A stretch of 64,000 nt of DNA from Scylla paramamosain (GCF_035594125.1 NC_087157.1:2320001-2384000), one strand, 5' to 3'. Counted from the first letter of the stretch, positions 1 through 16,758 are shown. Numbers and translations are program-made. Notes: generated from the letters alone by a model not told the origin.

Positions 1-109
1 ATTATTATTATTATTATTATTATTATTTTCATTATTATTATTATTATCATCATCATCATCATTGTTGTTGTTGCTATTGTTGTTGTTGTTGTTACTGTTG
101 TTGTTATTG

Positions 110-147
<38 letters not shown>

Positions 148-270
148 GTTATTATTATTATTATTATTATTATATTGTTATTATCATCATTATTAGTTAA
201 TTAATTTATTTATTTATTTGTTTTTTTTTTGTTATTATTATTATTTATTTATTTATTTATTTTATTATTT
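1..270. repeat. Compound trinucleotide microsatellite (ATT/ATC/GTT)
   Basis: The window opens inside a long array of ATT triplets with interspersed ATC and GTT blocks, ending in TTTA repeats near 200-270. No coding potential is visible. From about 285 to 820 the sequence becomes non-repetitive and AT-rich, and I see no supported gene there. Confidence 0.9.
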
Positions 271-823
271 TACTTTTTTTTTTAAGCATATGTATGCCGC
301 TGCATACATGTTTAGCCACCGAACCTGCATCATGTACATCTCATGTATATTTACTGCAATGTCACATATTTCATAAGATTGTTCTTCACGTCCCGCAACA
401 CGATGCATCCCTGGAGAGGATGAGGCAGGATGGCTCAGTCGTGGGTTCCTTGGACTCATGTGTTACGGTGTACATAATCACGCCTTTCAATGCAATTTTC
501 TGTAGAATTGCTTATTTTCAACTAAAACTGGTATGGTTTGAAGCTGTCTTTTTATGGGTCACAAGGAGACGTGAAATTGAGGTACATTATATTTTTCGTC
601 CGGCCATTGTGTCTGCAGCTAATTTTACTAGATTTATTTATTTATTGTATTTATTTGTCTTTACTTGACTTATTCATTATGCTCAATTACTGATCGTACT
701 TAGTTGTAGGAAAGCCCTGGTTTCCACGCCAGTCAAAAATATGAATTCTTTAATGAACAGTGAAAACTGTTCTTTTGTTTACTTTCTTAATATTACATGT
801 ATTCAAGGAAACTCTTGGCACAA

Positions 824-1156
824 TTACGTTGACTGAAACAACCGACACATCGTTATACTTGTTATCCTGGAATAAACTATTTCTCTTAATATTTGTTTCA
901 GCACATCCTGCACTATCATTGGCTTTTCATCGTTAATCTTCTTCATTGCCATTATGCCAGATGAAAACTGAAGTCGAATGAAACATTGTACCAGCTGCGT
1001 TAAAACAGTTGCGTAAATGCATTGAGCGTCTCGATCATTCCATAAGATATACTGTAGAACATTAATGATTATATCTTTAACAACTGGATGAGTAACGAGT
1101 GCAGCTAAACCCTTTCCGAAAAGACTCAGCACACACTCCCAGGTGATTGAATCCAA
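824..1156 (-). other. Unassigned ORF, possible karyopherin/exportin-like fragment
   Basis: An open frame of about 110 codons (extending upstream to about 1190) lies 3' of the SmydA gene on the same strand. The peptide is amphipathic and helix-rich, with a segment around 'LQYILWNDRDAQC' that reminds me of HEAT-type helices of exportin-5-like karyopherins. That is impression only. No convincing acceptor with a pyrimidine tract was found at its 5' side, and the frame ends in TGA just after 'CRLFQST'. It could be the last exon of a neighbouring minus-strand gene, a retro-fragment, or chance. A protein search is needed before naming it. Confidence 0.25.
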
Positions 1157-1256
1157 CGACCTCAGTGTGTCTACCGTATTTCCATATAAAATTTATCCAA
1201 CAATTGCAAATACTGAGGCAAAAAAAAAAAAATTGTTGAAAGGATGGCAAAGATAC

Positions 1257-1262
1257 TTTATT
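1257..1262 (-). promoter_or_regulatory. Candidate poly(A) signal of the SmydA gene
   Basis: AATAAA on the minus strand lies about 60 nt beyond the TAA stop at 1325-1323. This supports 1323 as the true end of the coding region. Confidence 0.55.
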
Positions 1263-1322
1263 GGTCAGTCACAGACAAGCCTCTATCATGCCCATACTCG
1301 ACCTTTCTCCTCGTTGGGGAGT

Positions 1323-5805
<4,483 letters not shown>

Positions 5806-7640
5806 CTTGCGGCAAACTCGTCGCCAGGAGGCTGAAGTACGGTGTGAGAAGTTAATGTAGGTCACTATTCGTTTCGCGGCTCTATGTTGGCATATGCGAA
5901 GTTTTTTTTCGCATTGTTCTATGGCGTAATGACAAACTATCTGAAATAGTCGACCTAAGCTATTGTTGTGTTCGTGCCACAATGTTAGGCAAATATGGGA
6001 ATGCAAATTTGCCCAGTGCATGTCTTATTCTGAAGCACACGTAACCTCATCATAATGATATTAATTTTTATATCATGAAAAGTGTCACACCAAACGTTAT
6101 GCCATTCATCCACGGAATGATGTTGCCAAGTGTTCACTTTTGTGGTGCATTTTCTGGTCCGTCTAAGTAGAGGCACGTGTGACTGCAAACTCGGAGGACG
6201 TAAGCACTACTAATACAAAACTTTGTACCGACATATTTCAGAATCAATGGTTTGTTCAGCCTACCAATGACTAAGTAATCAAACAAATAAGGAAATAAAC
6301 ACATATAGATAAATTATTATGGCAGAATAAACCGATAGAGTCGTCACGCGTTTCCAGAATCCGCCATAGCCTTAACAGGAGAGGCGCTCAAACATTATCT
6401 TGACGAGCAGCACCTGTAGAGACATTGATCGTAGGACCGTAAGCTAATTGTCTCTTAGAGCACCAATGGAACAATATAAACTATAGACGGCTTGATGTAG
6501 TTGAAATATAACACCTATTTGGCACAAGGAAATGCTGCTTTGTGACAGACTGTATACTTCAGTACTATGGTGTGACAGTGTCACGCTTTGTCACAATTTT
6601 GATTATGTTAATGAACAGACATACAGGATGAGCACTACCGCACGCACACGGACGGCAACATCCGACTAGTGAAGGGACGCGGTACCACTGCCAAAACCCA
6701 CATTCGACACGCCGCCGAGAGTTATCAGGGTATATTAAAAACTCTATCGCCACAAAATCTTGAAGCCTTCACTGTATGACGAAGTTTTACGATACTGTTG
6801 ATAGTTTCAAGCTAACAACAAGGATTTAGGGCACAGAACAGTGCATTACATTTCGCGGGTCAGTTCGCTATCATGACTCATAAATAAGCTAAGGTCTGTC
6901 CTCACAAAATTATAATTTCCTTTTATCACTTGAATTGCACTAATCGTTGAAGAGCTTAAAATTGTACAGAATCAGCCAGATAATGACTTACGTTGCTGTT
7001 TGTTGATCCTTTATTTGTAAATGTAGCTGGTTTTTTTTTTTTTTTTTTCTTACGAGAAGCAGACGCACGTCAGGCGGCAGCATCAAGCCGGTCACCTACT
7101 GTTAGAAGTACAGCCCGGACACCGGCGGGCCATGAGCCAAAATAGAACTGGGAGGCAGCGAGGTGGGCGAGGGGGCCCGCATTGTCTGTTGCCAATGCCA
7201 CCATGTTGTGTATTTAATATTCAATAAAGAAAACAGTCAGACATAAAGGTCCGTTGCAGGTGATGCTTGTGCCGATACCTCACTCGCAGCACCACGCCTA
7301 TCACCAGCAGAATCGACCAATAAGGAGGAATTAACTTATCACGACCATAAACAGCGCCATTTGTTGCCGAGATTCTAATTTGATTACAAAATTAATTTAA
7401 TGTTTCCAGTGCTTTGTGATGGAGTTCTCTTTAAATTACCATAGCCCTGCGAAACTATTTTTCTCTCCATTACTTATCTGTTGCGTATTGTTAAAGAGGG
7501 CTTTCGATCCTTCCTCTGCCCCATCATTATGCGCGGTTATCAGCTCTCATCTTTGAAAATATGTATATTACGCACCACACATTTAAGTTATATGTGTGCG
7601 CCATTCTAAGGATAGGAGTACAAGCAATATAACAGAGGTA
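5806..7640. other. Region upstream of SmydA, no gene recognised
   Basis: About 1.8 kb with no supported exon. It should hold the SmydA promoter and 5' UTR immediately above 5805. A poly-T run at 7030-7049 is followed by a GC-richer stretch (7060-7200) that may be an old dispersed repeat. No TATA box or initiator could be assigned with confidence. Confidence 0.5.
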
Positions 7641-7654
7641 ACAGCAGCAGCAAC

Positions 7655-7674
7655 AGCAACTACTACTACTACTG

Positions 7675-7724
<50 letters not shown>

Positions 7725-7749
7725 GCTGCTGCTACTGCTGCTGCTGTTG

Positions 7750-7788
<39 letters not shown>

Positions 7789-7800
7789 AGACCACCACAA
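7655..7800. repeat. (TAC/CTA)n trinucleotide microsatellite
   Basis: Tandem ACT/CTA triplets with a central CTG/GCT-rich interruption. Open frames over it are low-complexity poly-Thr, poly-Leu or poly-Val and are not genes. Confidence 0.95.
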
Positions 7801-8005
7801 CAACAACTACTAACACTTCTGCAACTACCATTACTATTATATACTACTGTTCGTACAGAGAGCGGACACTCAAAACAAGATGCGGCACCATATCACATTA
7901 CGGCGCCGGAGCCACACTGCCTGGGTGCTCACAGCGGGACTCGAAACGCATCCGCACATCAAATTACCCACACACCCATCCATCTACCCATTCACCTATC
8001 TACCT

Positions 8006-8008
<3 letters not shown>

Positions 8009-8050
<42 letters not shown>

Positions 8051-8681
8051 GTCATATATTTTAAGTTAAGGTCCATCCTACAGGGCGTTGTTTCTCAGGT
8101 TTACGAGTGTCGCAGGAAAACCCAAAGGTTGCAGAGGAATATAATATATCACGCTATAAAGAAGTGTACTTAACTGATGAGTCACAGTTTGTTGATTTAA
8201 TCTCAGCCTGGGAATCAGATTATCCCTTGGCCACCTTCAAATTTTGACACAGTGGCAGACAGCATGCCACTAATGGAAAGGAGTGCTCTTGAGTATACAG
8301 CTGGCAGGACATGTAAAACTTTCTTGAAGTTATGACTGTCAAAATTTCAGGGAGAATTTATTGGATGTGAGTTATCAGTTAGACAGTAAATCGTTTTCTT
8401 TTGAAAGCTGAAAATACAAGTTTGAATAATGAGTTTGGAGGAGCACCGTGCGGAAATGGACGCAAGGCTCTGTGGCTCCATGGAGAAAGTGATTCTTGGG
8501 TTACAGTCTTCCAAACTTTATCATTATTACATCACAATTTTGATTCCCTTGCATTTGTGCTCCAGCCACCTAACAAAAAGTGTTCATATCATGCACATCA
8601 AATTAACAATTTATTATTATTTATTGCCACAATGCATCCTAATTGTACATATGCCTGTTTCTATATAGTACGCCTGAGGGC

Positions 8682-8743
<62 letters not shown>

Positions 8744-8819
8744 TGCAAAGTTAGAAACTTTTTCTTAGACATTTTTGGATGTTAGCGGGTGAAAGGGTTA
8801 ACTGAGCAGGACTAATCGA

Positions 8820-8859
<40 letters not shown>

Positions 8860-8932
8860 CTGTAAACAATATTTTGTTAAATCAAGGCCTTCTTTATGTA
8901 AATTTGACTGCCGCTACGGCGCAGTAATTTAA

Positions 8933-9013
<81 letters not shown>
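8009..9013. repeat. Cluster of dinucleotide arrays (TG and CT)
   Basis: (TG)n at 8009-8049, (CT)n at 8683-8741, (TG)n at 8820-8857 and (CT)n at 8938-9013, separated by unique AT-rich sequence with no recognised gene. Confidence 0.95.
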
Positions 9014-9017
<4 letters not shown>

Positions 9018-9478
9018 AAGGCTGTAACAAGCATATTATAACGAGCAGACTACAGTGTAATTTGAAGGGGTAGTTGGTGATTTGATGGGTATGTTGCCAG
9101 TGGCTTGACATTAGCGAGAAAGAAAATGGGAAGCCAAGGTTCATACTATATTTAGATTTAGATTTATAGTATTATTACGATATATGGACAGGAGACAGTA
9201 GTTGTACACGTACCTATCTATGTAGTAGTATTGTTATTACTGTAATTGTACGCTTTCTTTTGAAATAATAAATTTGATAATTGATAATATGTAAACTTTT
9301 TGGGGCCCGATCGACGAACGGGACGCTAGTCTGTGGAGGTGGGTGACGGCGGGCGGTGGGCGTCGTGAGTGGTGGTCCAAGCACCAGTGATCCAGCAGAC
9401 TGTAGGGCTTTCGGTGGAATATTCTGAAACACATCTGCGCCGCATCTCCACTACTTCAAAAGCCTCTAGTTCAAATGA

Positions 9479-9726
9479 CACAGGTTTTCAGGAATGTTTA
9501 TGCAGTTCTAGTGGCAGATTAACAAGACTATTATATTGTCAACAGGAAAAAGCAATGTGACACGGGTTTTCAAGAGTGTTTACACGGTCCTGGTGACAGA
9601 TTAACGAGATTCCCACATTATTAACAGAAAAAAAACAATAAGTGAGGGGTTTTCAAGGATGATTTTACGGTTCTAGTGACAGATTAACAGGACTTCAACA
9701 TGTGAAAAGAAGAAACGATCTTAAGA
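9479..9726 (+). repeat. Three tandem ~82-bp monomers upstream of a LINE
   Basis: Three diverged copies begin near 9479, 9561 and 9644. Each has a 'GGTTTTCAAG' head, a 'CTAGTGACAGATTAAC' core and an A-rich tail. They sit directly 5' of the retrotransposon coding remnant in the same orientation, as expected for 5'-UTR promoter monomers of a non-LTR element. Confidence 0.7.
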
Positions 9727-9729
9727 ATT

Positions 9730-11730
9730 CGGCCTCGGAAAACAACCGCGGTGGCAGGGAGACAAGCAGCGAGGAGGAAGTGGTGCCCATAGTGGAGGAG
9801 TATTAGCACAGGATTATTTGGCAGGAGGAGGAGGAGGAAGAGGAATCAGGAAATATGTCCATTTACAGTAATAAATCTAGGGGGATGGAAGATGTTAAGA
9901 TAGATAAGCAAGACATAAATTTAGCAGTGAGAGCCATCAAGACGGAAAGCTGGCAGGACAGACATCATCATAGGTGAGCTCATGAAGTATGGTGGGGAAG
10001 CATTAAGACAGACACTAATTGGGCTGTTCAGGAAAATATTAGAGATAGGGGAGGTGCCTCAAGATTGGAACAGGAGCAGAATTACACTCATACACAAGGA
10101 AGGAGGAAAGCCAAGAGAGGACGTAGGTGATTACAGACCTATAGCAGTGATAAACATACTAGCTAAGGCATTTGGTTGGGCGATTAATAATAAAATGAAG
10201 ACTTGGATAGAGGAGAACAAGGTGCTTGGAGAGGAGCAGTGGTTTTAGGTAGGGTAGAGGTGGCTTGAAAAATGTGCTAGTTATGAAGGAAATTATTGAA
10301 AGAAATATAAAGTCAAGGAAGGAGCTGTACTTGGTTTTCTTAAATATAGAGAAGGCCTATGATAGGGTAGACAGGAGCAAACTGCTGACATTACTTGCAC
10401 ACACAGGGGTGGACAGGAAGGTAGTGCAGGTAATTAGGAAGCTGTGTGAGGATAACGAGGTGAAGTTCGTGTTAGGAGACATTAGTACAGGTTGGATTAG
10501 AATATTTACATAGAGGGCTCAATAACAAGGATCAGGGTGTCAGGGAAGGGTGTTAATGTTGGGGATAGGAGATTAGGATGTCTAGCCTATGCCAATGACA
10601 TAGTGCTGATGACGGAGAGTAAGGAGGACATGGAGGAGCTGTTGTGGGTAGCCAGCGTATATGGATGAGTGTCAGGTGTTAAGTATAGCGACAGGAAATG
10701 TAAGGTGATGGAGTTTAACAGTGAGGTAGAGGGACACTGGATAATAGGGAACAGCATACTAGAGATGGAAAGGTACACTTACTTGGGGACAGAGGTAAGC
10801 AAAGAAAGAATAGGAGGTGAAAAACAGATGAAAGTAAATGAAGGAAAAGCCAGGAAGATGACAGGAATGATAATGAATGCAAGGAGTAGGATAGCCAACA
10901 AGTACAAGGTAGGCACAAGTTTATGGAAGGGAATAGCCAGTATCTTACTACTTGTGTGGGTCTGAAATTACTTACTATTGGGAGGGAGACTTAACAAGAT
11001 TAGAGGACCCAGAATATGATAGGTAGGTGGGGGTTAGGTGTTCCACACAGCACAGCAGAAGCTGTCAGAGGAGAGATGGGCAGGAGCACCTTCAGAGAGA
11101 GAATAATTAAAGAGAAGCTGAGCTTTTTGAAGAAGATAGAAGAACTTGATGAGGACAGGTGGGTGAAACAGGTAGTGAGGGAAAACTGTACTAGATCTTC
11201 ATGAAGTAGGGAAATGGATAGGTGGAAAAGGAGGGAAAATCTTGGTGAGAACTCGAGGAGGATAGAACACAGAGAGGTGAGGAAAAGTACAGAAAAAGGT
11301 GGTTTAGTTAGATGGCAGACAGGGATAGAAACAGTCTACATTAAAGTGGTACAAGTGGAAGGAGAGACCTGAGGTACTCCACTGGCATGTAGGAGGCTGG
11401 GGCAGCAAGTTGTCAGTGAAGGTAAGGACAGGGATGCTGGAGGTGAAGGCTGGGAACAAGGTTGAACTGGACCAGGGATGTAACACATGTAGAGGGCTGA
11501 GGAAACTGTGGAACATTTCCTGCTGGAGTGTGTCAGGTATGAAGAAGAGAGAGAGAGGCTGATAGGCTCCATAACTGTAATTATAGAAGATAAGTGGAGT
11601 AAGAGAGTAGAGGAGGAGGATAGCAGAATCCTCTTGGTGCTGGGCCTGTATCAAGGGGAGAGGGAGAGAAAGAAAAACAAAGAATAGCAAGAGTTCCTGA
11701 TACAGGTGTGGAGAAAATGGATCATTTTAG
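9730..11730 (+). mobile_element. Degenerate non-LTR retrotransposon (reverse transcriptase)
   Basis: Reverse-transcriptase motifs appear in order across frameshifts and stops. 'WNRSRITLIHKEG', 'DYRPIAVINILAKAF' lies at about 9982-10248, 'LYLVFLNIEKAYDRVD' at 10265-10513, and 'YANDIVLM' (an altered YADD box) at about 10588. The 'YLGTEVSK' thumb region lies at about 10770, and a C-terminal 'ETVEHFLLECVRYEEER' tail at about 11490. The normal FADD/YADD catalytic box reads YAND here, and at least three frame breaks are present, so the copy is inactive. Its RT differs from the Jockey-like family seen elsewhere in the window. Confidence 0.85.
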
Positions 11731-12490
11731 GTGTATAGTTTTGCTCCGTGTGCTGTGCTCTCTGCTCTCCTGCAGATAGTAGAAGGATCAAAGCAGAATA
11801 CTGAAGGGAAGGAGAACCTGTGAACCAACACATGTGAACAGTAAACAGCAACTGAATTAATACAGTAGTTTAATTATAGAAGAGAAAGTGAGGTGATATA
11901 TGTGTGTGTGTATGGTAGAGGAGGAAGATGAACACATATTTGCAGGAATTGTGATATGTAATCAGAATCGTTTTACTGCATCTGAACAATTGTATTTTTG
12001 TAACTCAAAATTTGGTTAAATCTTACCAATACCAGCTCACTATATATATTCCATTGTCCCTCCTCTGATAAGCTGGCTTGGGGACCTGGTGGGAAAGCCT
12101 GGCCTAAGGGTGTGGGGAGGCCAGCAGAGTACACCATATTTGGGAAGCCTCTAAAGTCTAAGGAGAAAACACCACTTTTGGGAAAAATCCCTAAAATAAT
12201 TCAATTAATTAAGGAAGTTCCCCATACCCACTGCTGTCTAGTCACAGTTTTTTTTTAGGGAATCAATCCCCAAACATTTAATGCTAAGAATGTGGCACAT
12301 TTCCTATGCCTAACATTCTTTTTAAAAGTTCAGTTTTCTAGGGAATCAGTAACTAAGAATCTCAGCACATACAAGCTTCATGTGTCTATGAGCTGTTTTC
12401 CTTGCAGGCGTGATGTGTGCTGTCTCTACTCCACCATCCCATGAACAGCCCACTGGAATCTCTACCACATCAGGCCTGATGTACTTCATT
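11731..12490. other. Retrotransposon 3' flank and intergenic DNA
   Basis: No exon with credible splice sites or conserved protein was found. The first part may be element 3' UTR; a short TG run occurs at about 11900. Confidence 0.4.
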
Positions 12491-12496
12491 GCAACC

Positions 12497-12632
12497 AGGG
12501 AGTCAAGTTTCATCAGGAAGAGTACTACTAGTGTCACTATCTTCAAGCCTGACAAGAGTTTTAAGTCAAGGGAGTCTCATCAGGAAGAGAGACTGAATGT
12601 CACTACCTTCAAGCCTGATGAGAGGTGTTAAG
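12497..12632. repeat. Tandem repeat, ~71-bp unit, about two copies
   Basis: The motif 'GGGAGTC...CATCAGGAAGAG' followed by 'GTCACTA..TTCAAGCCTGA' occurs twice (from about 12497 and 12568). A further degenerate partial copy ('AGGAGTCAAG') lies near 12690. Confidence 0.65.
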
Positions 12633-13019
12633 TAGTCAGGATGGATAGTACAGCAAGAAAAGGGTACAAGAGTTTTCATTGCAATCAAGAAAGGAGTCAA
12701 GTTGCAGTAAGAAGTGTAAGTCAAGAATTTTAAGCATAAGAATATTGTCAAGCAGTTAACAGCAGGAAGAGTCCCCTCAAGTTGTGGTGGAAGTGACAAG
12801 CATCCAGATTTCAGGATTTGCAAAGGCAGAAGGCCCTCAACACTGGTCTCACAAGTTGACACAAGAGCTCTCTGCCACAAGAAAAACAAAAGCTGTGTTT
12901 ATTTTCCAATTGTGTATTTACTAAACTTTTACAATGTGATTAAACAATAAATATATCTTGATTATCTTGCACATACTTTATACTAATATATTTTGCATAT
13001 TGCAAATAAACATGTTATC

Positions 13020-13450
13020 TTTCTGGTGTAACAATTCATGCCCTCAGGTTAAAAAAAAATCTTTCTGGTGTAACAATTCATGCCCTCAGGTTGAAAAAAA
13101 AAAAGCCAGGAATTAGCCCAAATATAGGCTAAGTTTAAGGTGAAACTTGCACATAAAAGCCCCGTCCGAGCGACTCCAGTGTCGCTCGGACCGGGCTTCT
13201 ATGTGCAAGTCTCGCCTTAAACTTTCCCTATTTTTTACCCTATTTTTTGGCGAATCCTGGCTTTATTAAGCCAATCCTGGCTTTATTAATAGAACCTATC
13301 CTGGCTTTATTAGTAGACCTTTTTTGAGGCATGAATTATTTTTACCAGTATTTTTTTGGCCAATCTTGGCTTCATTATAGACCTGAGGGAATGAATTATT
13401 TAGCAGTTTATTTATTTTTTCTTTACCTGGGTATGAATTGTTTACCACAA
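13020..13450. mobile_element. Foldback (inverted-repeat) element, MITE-like
   Basis: The core is a hairpin: left arm 13131-13174, 6-nt loop 13175-13180, right arm 13181-13224, with about 40 of 44 positions paired. Pairing extends outward to 'AAGCCAGG' (13103-13110) against 'CCTGGCTT' (13257-13264). Outside this, a 42-bp direct duplication on the left ('AACAATTCATGCCCTCAGG', from 13021 and 13063) faces three inverted relatives on the right (about 13326, 13382 and 13425). This looks like a non-autonomous foldback transposon. It abuts the 3' end of the Cys-rich gene. Confidence 0.7.
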
Positions 13451-13546
13451 ATATTTATTTTACACAACCACATTTTGTAATTTTATCAAACTACATAATT
13501 CACATATGAATAGTCACAAATTTATGTATTGCCAAGGACAAATCAA

Positions 13547-15333
13547 TTAATCAACAAGGCATCCTAGACTACACTGGAGACAGCTGGCAGATCTGGCTTG
13601 CAAGATTTGCACTGAAGCAGGCAACACAAGGCTGCAGCACTGGCTGCAGATACCTTTCACATCAGACCCTGCAATGAGGCACCACCACCAGCCTTGATTG
13701 CAGACAGGATGTGTGCACTGGCAGAAGACAAACTCTGACAAACCTCTGCAAAAAAAAAAAATGCAACTTGGGCAAACTAGTTATGAAGAATGAGCTTATT
13801 TTTGCATCACACACTAATTCTTCACTCACGCAAACTTTACCTTTGACAAACTTTTCACTCCCTTTCCTGGCCTATCAGGCCCAGACAATCCTGAAACCCC
13901 ACAACTCTTCCACATCTATTTCTCTTCTATATCCATAATTCCCAAAAATTATCCTTATCTTTATTTAACCCAATACCTTTCACATGCACATCACAATAAC
14001 TGAACTACACATCCTCTCATTTCGTTCACACTGATCATTGGAAATCATTTCCAACTCATAAATATTTCACAACACACCTCATACTGACAAGACTCACTCA
14101 CACCTATTATTATTAACAGGAGCTCCTAACATCTACTTATTCAGCCAGCCATCTCTTGCAGTCTTGTACCACTATTTTCAATGTTACTGCTCTTGTAATC
14201 TTGGTAAGTACATGCCTCTCCTCCTCCAACTCCTTCACAAAACAATCTCCTTCCTCTTATCTACACACACACACACACACACACCATGATCATCTCATCA
14301 TTCGTCACACTCCCAACAATGCTCTGAACATATACTGTTGAAATTCCCTTATCCAAAATTCCTAGGACTGAAAGTGCTGCAGATTTCAAGTTTTCCCAGC
14401 TGTCATTTCCAAGAAAAGGAAAGGCTCTGGGTGAAAAAGGAAAACAGATACAAGAATAGTAAGCTGATGGGATGGATGTATGCATTGGGATGATGTATGC
14501 ATTGTTGCTTTTAGTCAGAAGAGGCTTGTGAGTTGCAGGGTAACAGGGAGTGACAGCTGTTCCAAGCAACTGTGTGACGGCTGCTTCTGATCTTTCCATT
14601 TTCCTTCCAGTCTGACAATTACTGATCCCTTCTTGAACAACCACAATCACAACACTCTTATGAGAAGAATTAAGTTGTAGGAAGGGGGAAACAAGCATGG
14701 CAGTGTGGGAAAGACATCTACTATGCTTGACTGTTTTTATCGGTGTCAAGGATTCAAAAACAGCATTGCATCTTCATAGCACGCAAGTTTGAGATAGAGG
14801 ACCTCAACTGTACTAACAAAAACACAGTATTCACCTGCCTGTTGGTTCCTGAAAGGCTCCAGTGAGGTGTGCTTGTTGCTCCTCAATTACGGAAGTCTCC
14901 CAAGGTCTCTTCCACTTCCTATTCGCATTACCACCTGAGGGAAACACACAGAATCAACACTGCAGCATTACACAGCATGGGAAGCACGACAGGAGGGGAA
15001 GGGGCATGGAGGTGGTGATGCTCCTTCCCACAGTTGAGCATCCAGTACCTGAAGTAGGCCAGGGAGGGAGGGGGGCATGGAGGTGGTGGTGCTTCTTCCC
15101 ACAGTTGAGCAGTCAGTACCTGCACTAGGTACTATGTAGTATCCACACTTCCCAACAGTAACACTACCAAGCGGCTCACCTGTGTCTTCTGAGAGAGGCG
15201 GCGACTGAGTGAAGGCGCCTCGTCTGGTCTCCCTCTTGACCCCTCGTATCCGAACCCCTGAACCTCCATGCCTGAACCCCCTAATGAAACTCGACTCTCT
15301 TATTCGGGTCCGGAGATCAGCTACCTCCCTCTC
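13547..15333 (-). CDS. Uncharacterised cysteine-rich protein, 5'-partial, three exons
   Basis: Exons on the minus strand: 15333-15180 (5' border tentative), 14934-14835 and 13745-13547 (TAA). The donors CACAG|gtgagc and GGCAG|gtgaat and the acceptors tttccctcag and a long T-run ending tgcag are strong. Phases match (1, 2), giving 150 continuous residues. The middle region is basic and Trp-bearing ('KWKRPWETS'). The last exon has about ten cysteines in a zinc-binding-like arrangement ('FCQCTHPVCNQGWWWC', 'GICSQCC', 'CLQCSLGC'). A minus-strand AATAAA (13459-13454) follows. I do not recognise the family. The gene is transcribed away from crn, so the two may share an intergenic promoter. The 5' exon with the start codon was not found. 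Confidence 0.5.
15000..15125. repeat. ~71-bp tandem duplication in an intron
   Basis: Two copies of a G-rich unit ('GCATGGAGGTGGTG' ... 'CCCACAGTTGAGCA' ... 'CAGTACCTG') lie between the first two exons of the Cys-rich gene. Confidence 0.8.
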
Positions 15334-15479
15334 CTACCTCAATTTTCTTCATGAGTTGACTGCTCGCTTTAATCTGATTTAGGAGGAGAGTAGGGAAAAG
15401 TTTCTACTTTACTAACGCCTCTTCCCCGGATTATTTATTTATTACTGCCGTTCACATATACAACCCTTCTCCACGATAA

Positions 15480-15524
15480 CAAAAAATAAATAAATAAATA
15501 AATAAAAAAATATATATATATAAA

Positions 15525-15607
<83 letters not shown>
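15480..15607. repeat. (TAAA)n then (TA)n microsatellite
   Basis: AAAT/TAAA repeats lead into about 95 bp of TA repeat, in the intergenic region between the Cys-rich gene and crn. The unique AT-rich DNA from 15610 to 15950 shows no gene. Confidence 0.95.
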
Positions 15608-15609
<2 letters not shown>

Positions 15610-16029
15610 CTACAATCTTGTGGACTGCTGACTAACGAAAAACGCACGCACAATTATATATGTAAATTATTAAGTCTGCAATAGTCAAGTAAATAATAAT
15701 AATTATAGGCATTAAATCACTTAAGATAAAAGATCAGTGATATATTTAATCACTACTAATAACAAGTACACATTAACAAGTATAATACCAGTCAGTAGTA
15801 TATAGATCACTTAGGTATTTAAATATTTATCTATTACTTAGCTACTTAAATGCATTTACACACACACACTTATAAATGCACACACACACACACATTACCT
15901 CCTCAAGTTTTCTCTACCTTCTACCTCCAAATTCTTCCCACCAAATGAATCAGTGACTCCTCCTCCTCCTCATCATCATCATAATCATCATCATCTATTA
16001 CCACGTTCAATAATAGCTTGTTCTCTTCT

Positions 16030-16110
16030 TTCTCCTCCTCCTCCTCCTCCTCCTCCTCCTCCTCCTCTTTCTTTCTTTTTTTCATCTTTCTCTTTTTCTC
16101 TCTTTTCTTT

Positions 16111-16184
<74 letters not shown>

Positions 16185-16225
16185 CTTTCTTTTTTTCATC
16201 TTTCTCTTTTTCTCTCTCTTCTTTT

Positions 16226-16302
<77 letters not shown>
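16030..16302. repeat. (CTC)n and duplicated T-rich/(AG)n composite unit
   Basis: A CTC triplet array (16030-16076) is followed by two copies of a composite of about 116 bp. Each copy is a 'CTTTTTTTCATCTTTCTC' T-rich leader plus a long AG array. The copies span about 16067-16181 and 16183-16302. Confidence 0.9.
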
Positions 16303-16303
<1 letters not shown>

Positions 16304-16404
16304 CTTTATTAATGACTATTGCTTGATGACACACGCGCACGCACGCACGCAGGCGAGCGCGCGTATTTCTGAGCCGAATTCATAAAAACCTCAAATGAAA
16401 AAAA

Positions 16405-16410
16405 ATAATA

Positions 16411-16453
<43 letters not shown>
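16405..16453. repeat. (AAT)n microsatellite
   Basis: About 16 AAT triplets, 300 bp upstream of the crn start codon. Confidence 0.95.
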
Positions 16454-16758
16454 GGCAGAAAAAGAATAACAACAACAGCAACAAATCGCCGAGACGAAAT
16501 CTCCTCCGTACATCAACAAGGTGGTGGCGGTGGTGGTGTTGTTGTTGCATGGACGTGAGGGCAACACTAGGAGATCTGATCGGCTGAGCTGTGTGCTAGC
16601 AGCACCTTCGGGACACCACAGGCAGAGGCATCACGGCCCATGCGTCCCCAAGAGGCAGTGACTACCTAGCGGAGAGGGCGATCCTGTGAAGTGACACAAA
16701 CGTTTTCAAGACATCGGGACAACTTTCAGACAGAGAAGAGGCTCTTCAAGACGTCAAA

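Noticed and set aside
13547..13741. Reading the Cys-rich block as a stand-alone ORF starting within the exon
   Set aside because: A strong T-run acceptor at 13746 and matching phase with the exon at 14835 make it a terminal exon instead.
14261..14749. 162-codon minus-strand ORF in the intron of the Cys-rich gene
   Set aside because: It ends in a CA-repeat translation (VCVCV) and has no domain or splice support. Exons 14934-14835 and 13745-13547 join in phase without it.
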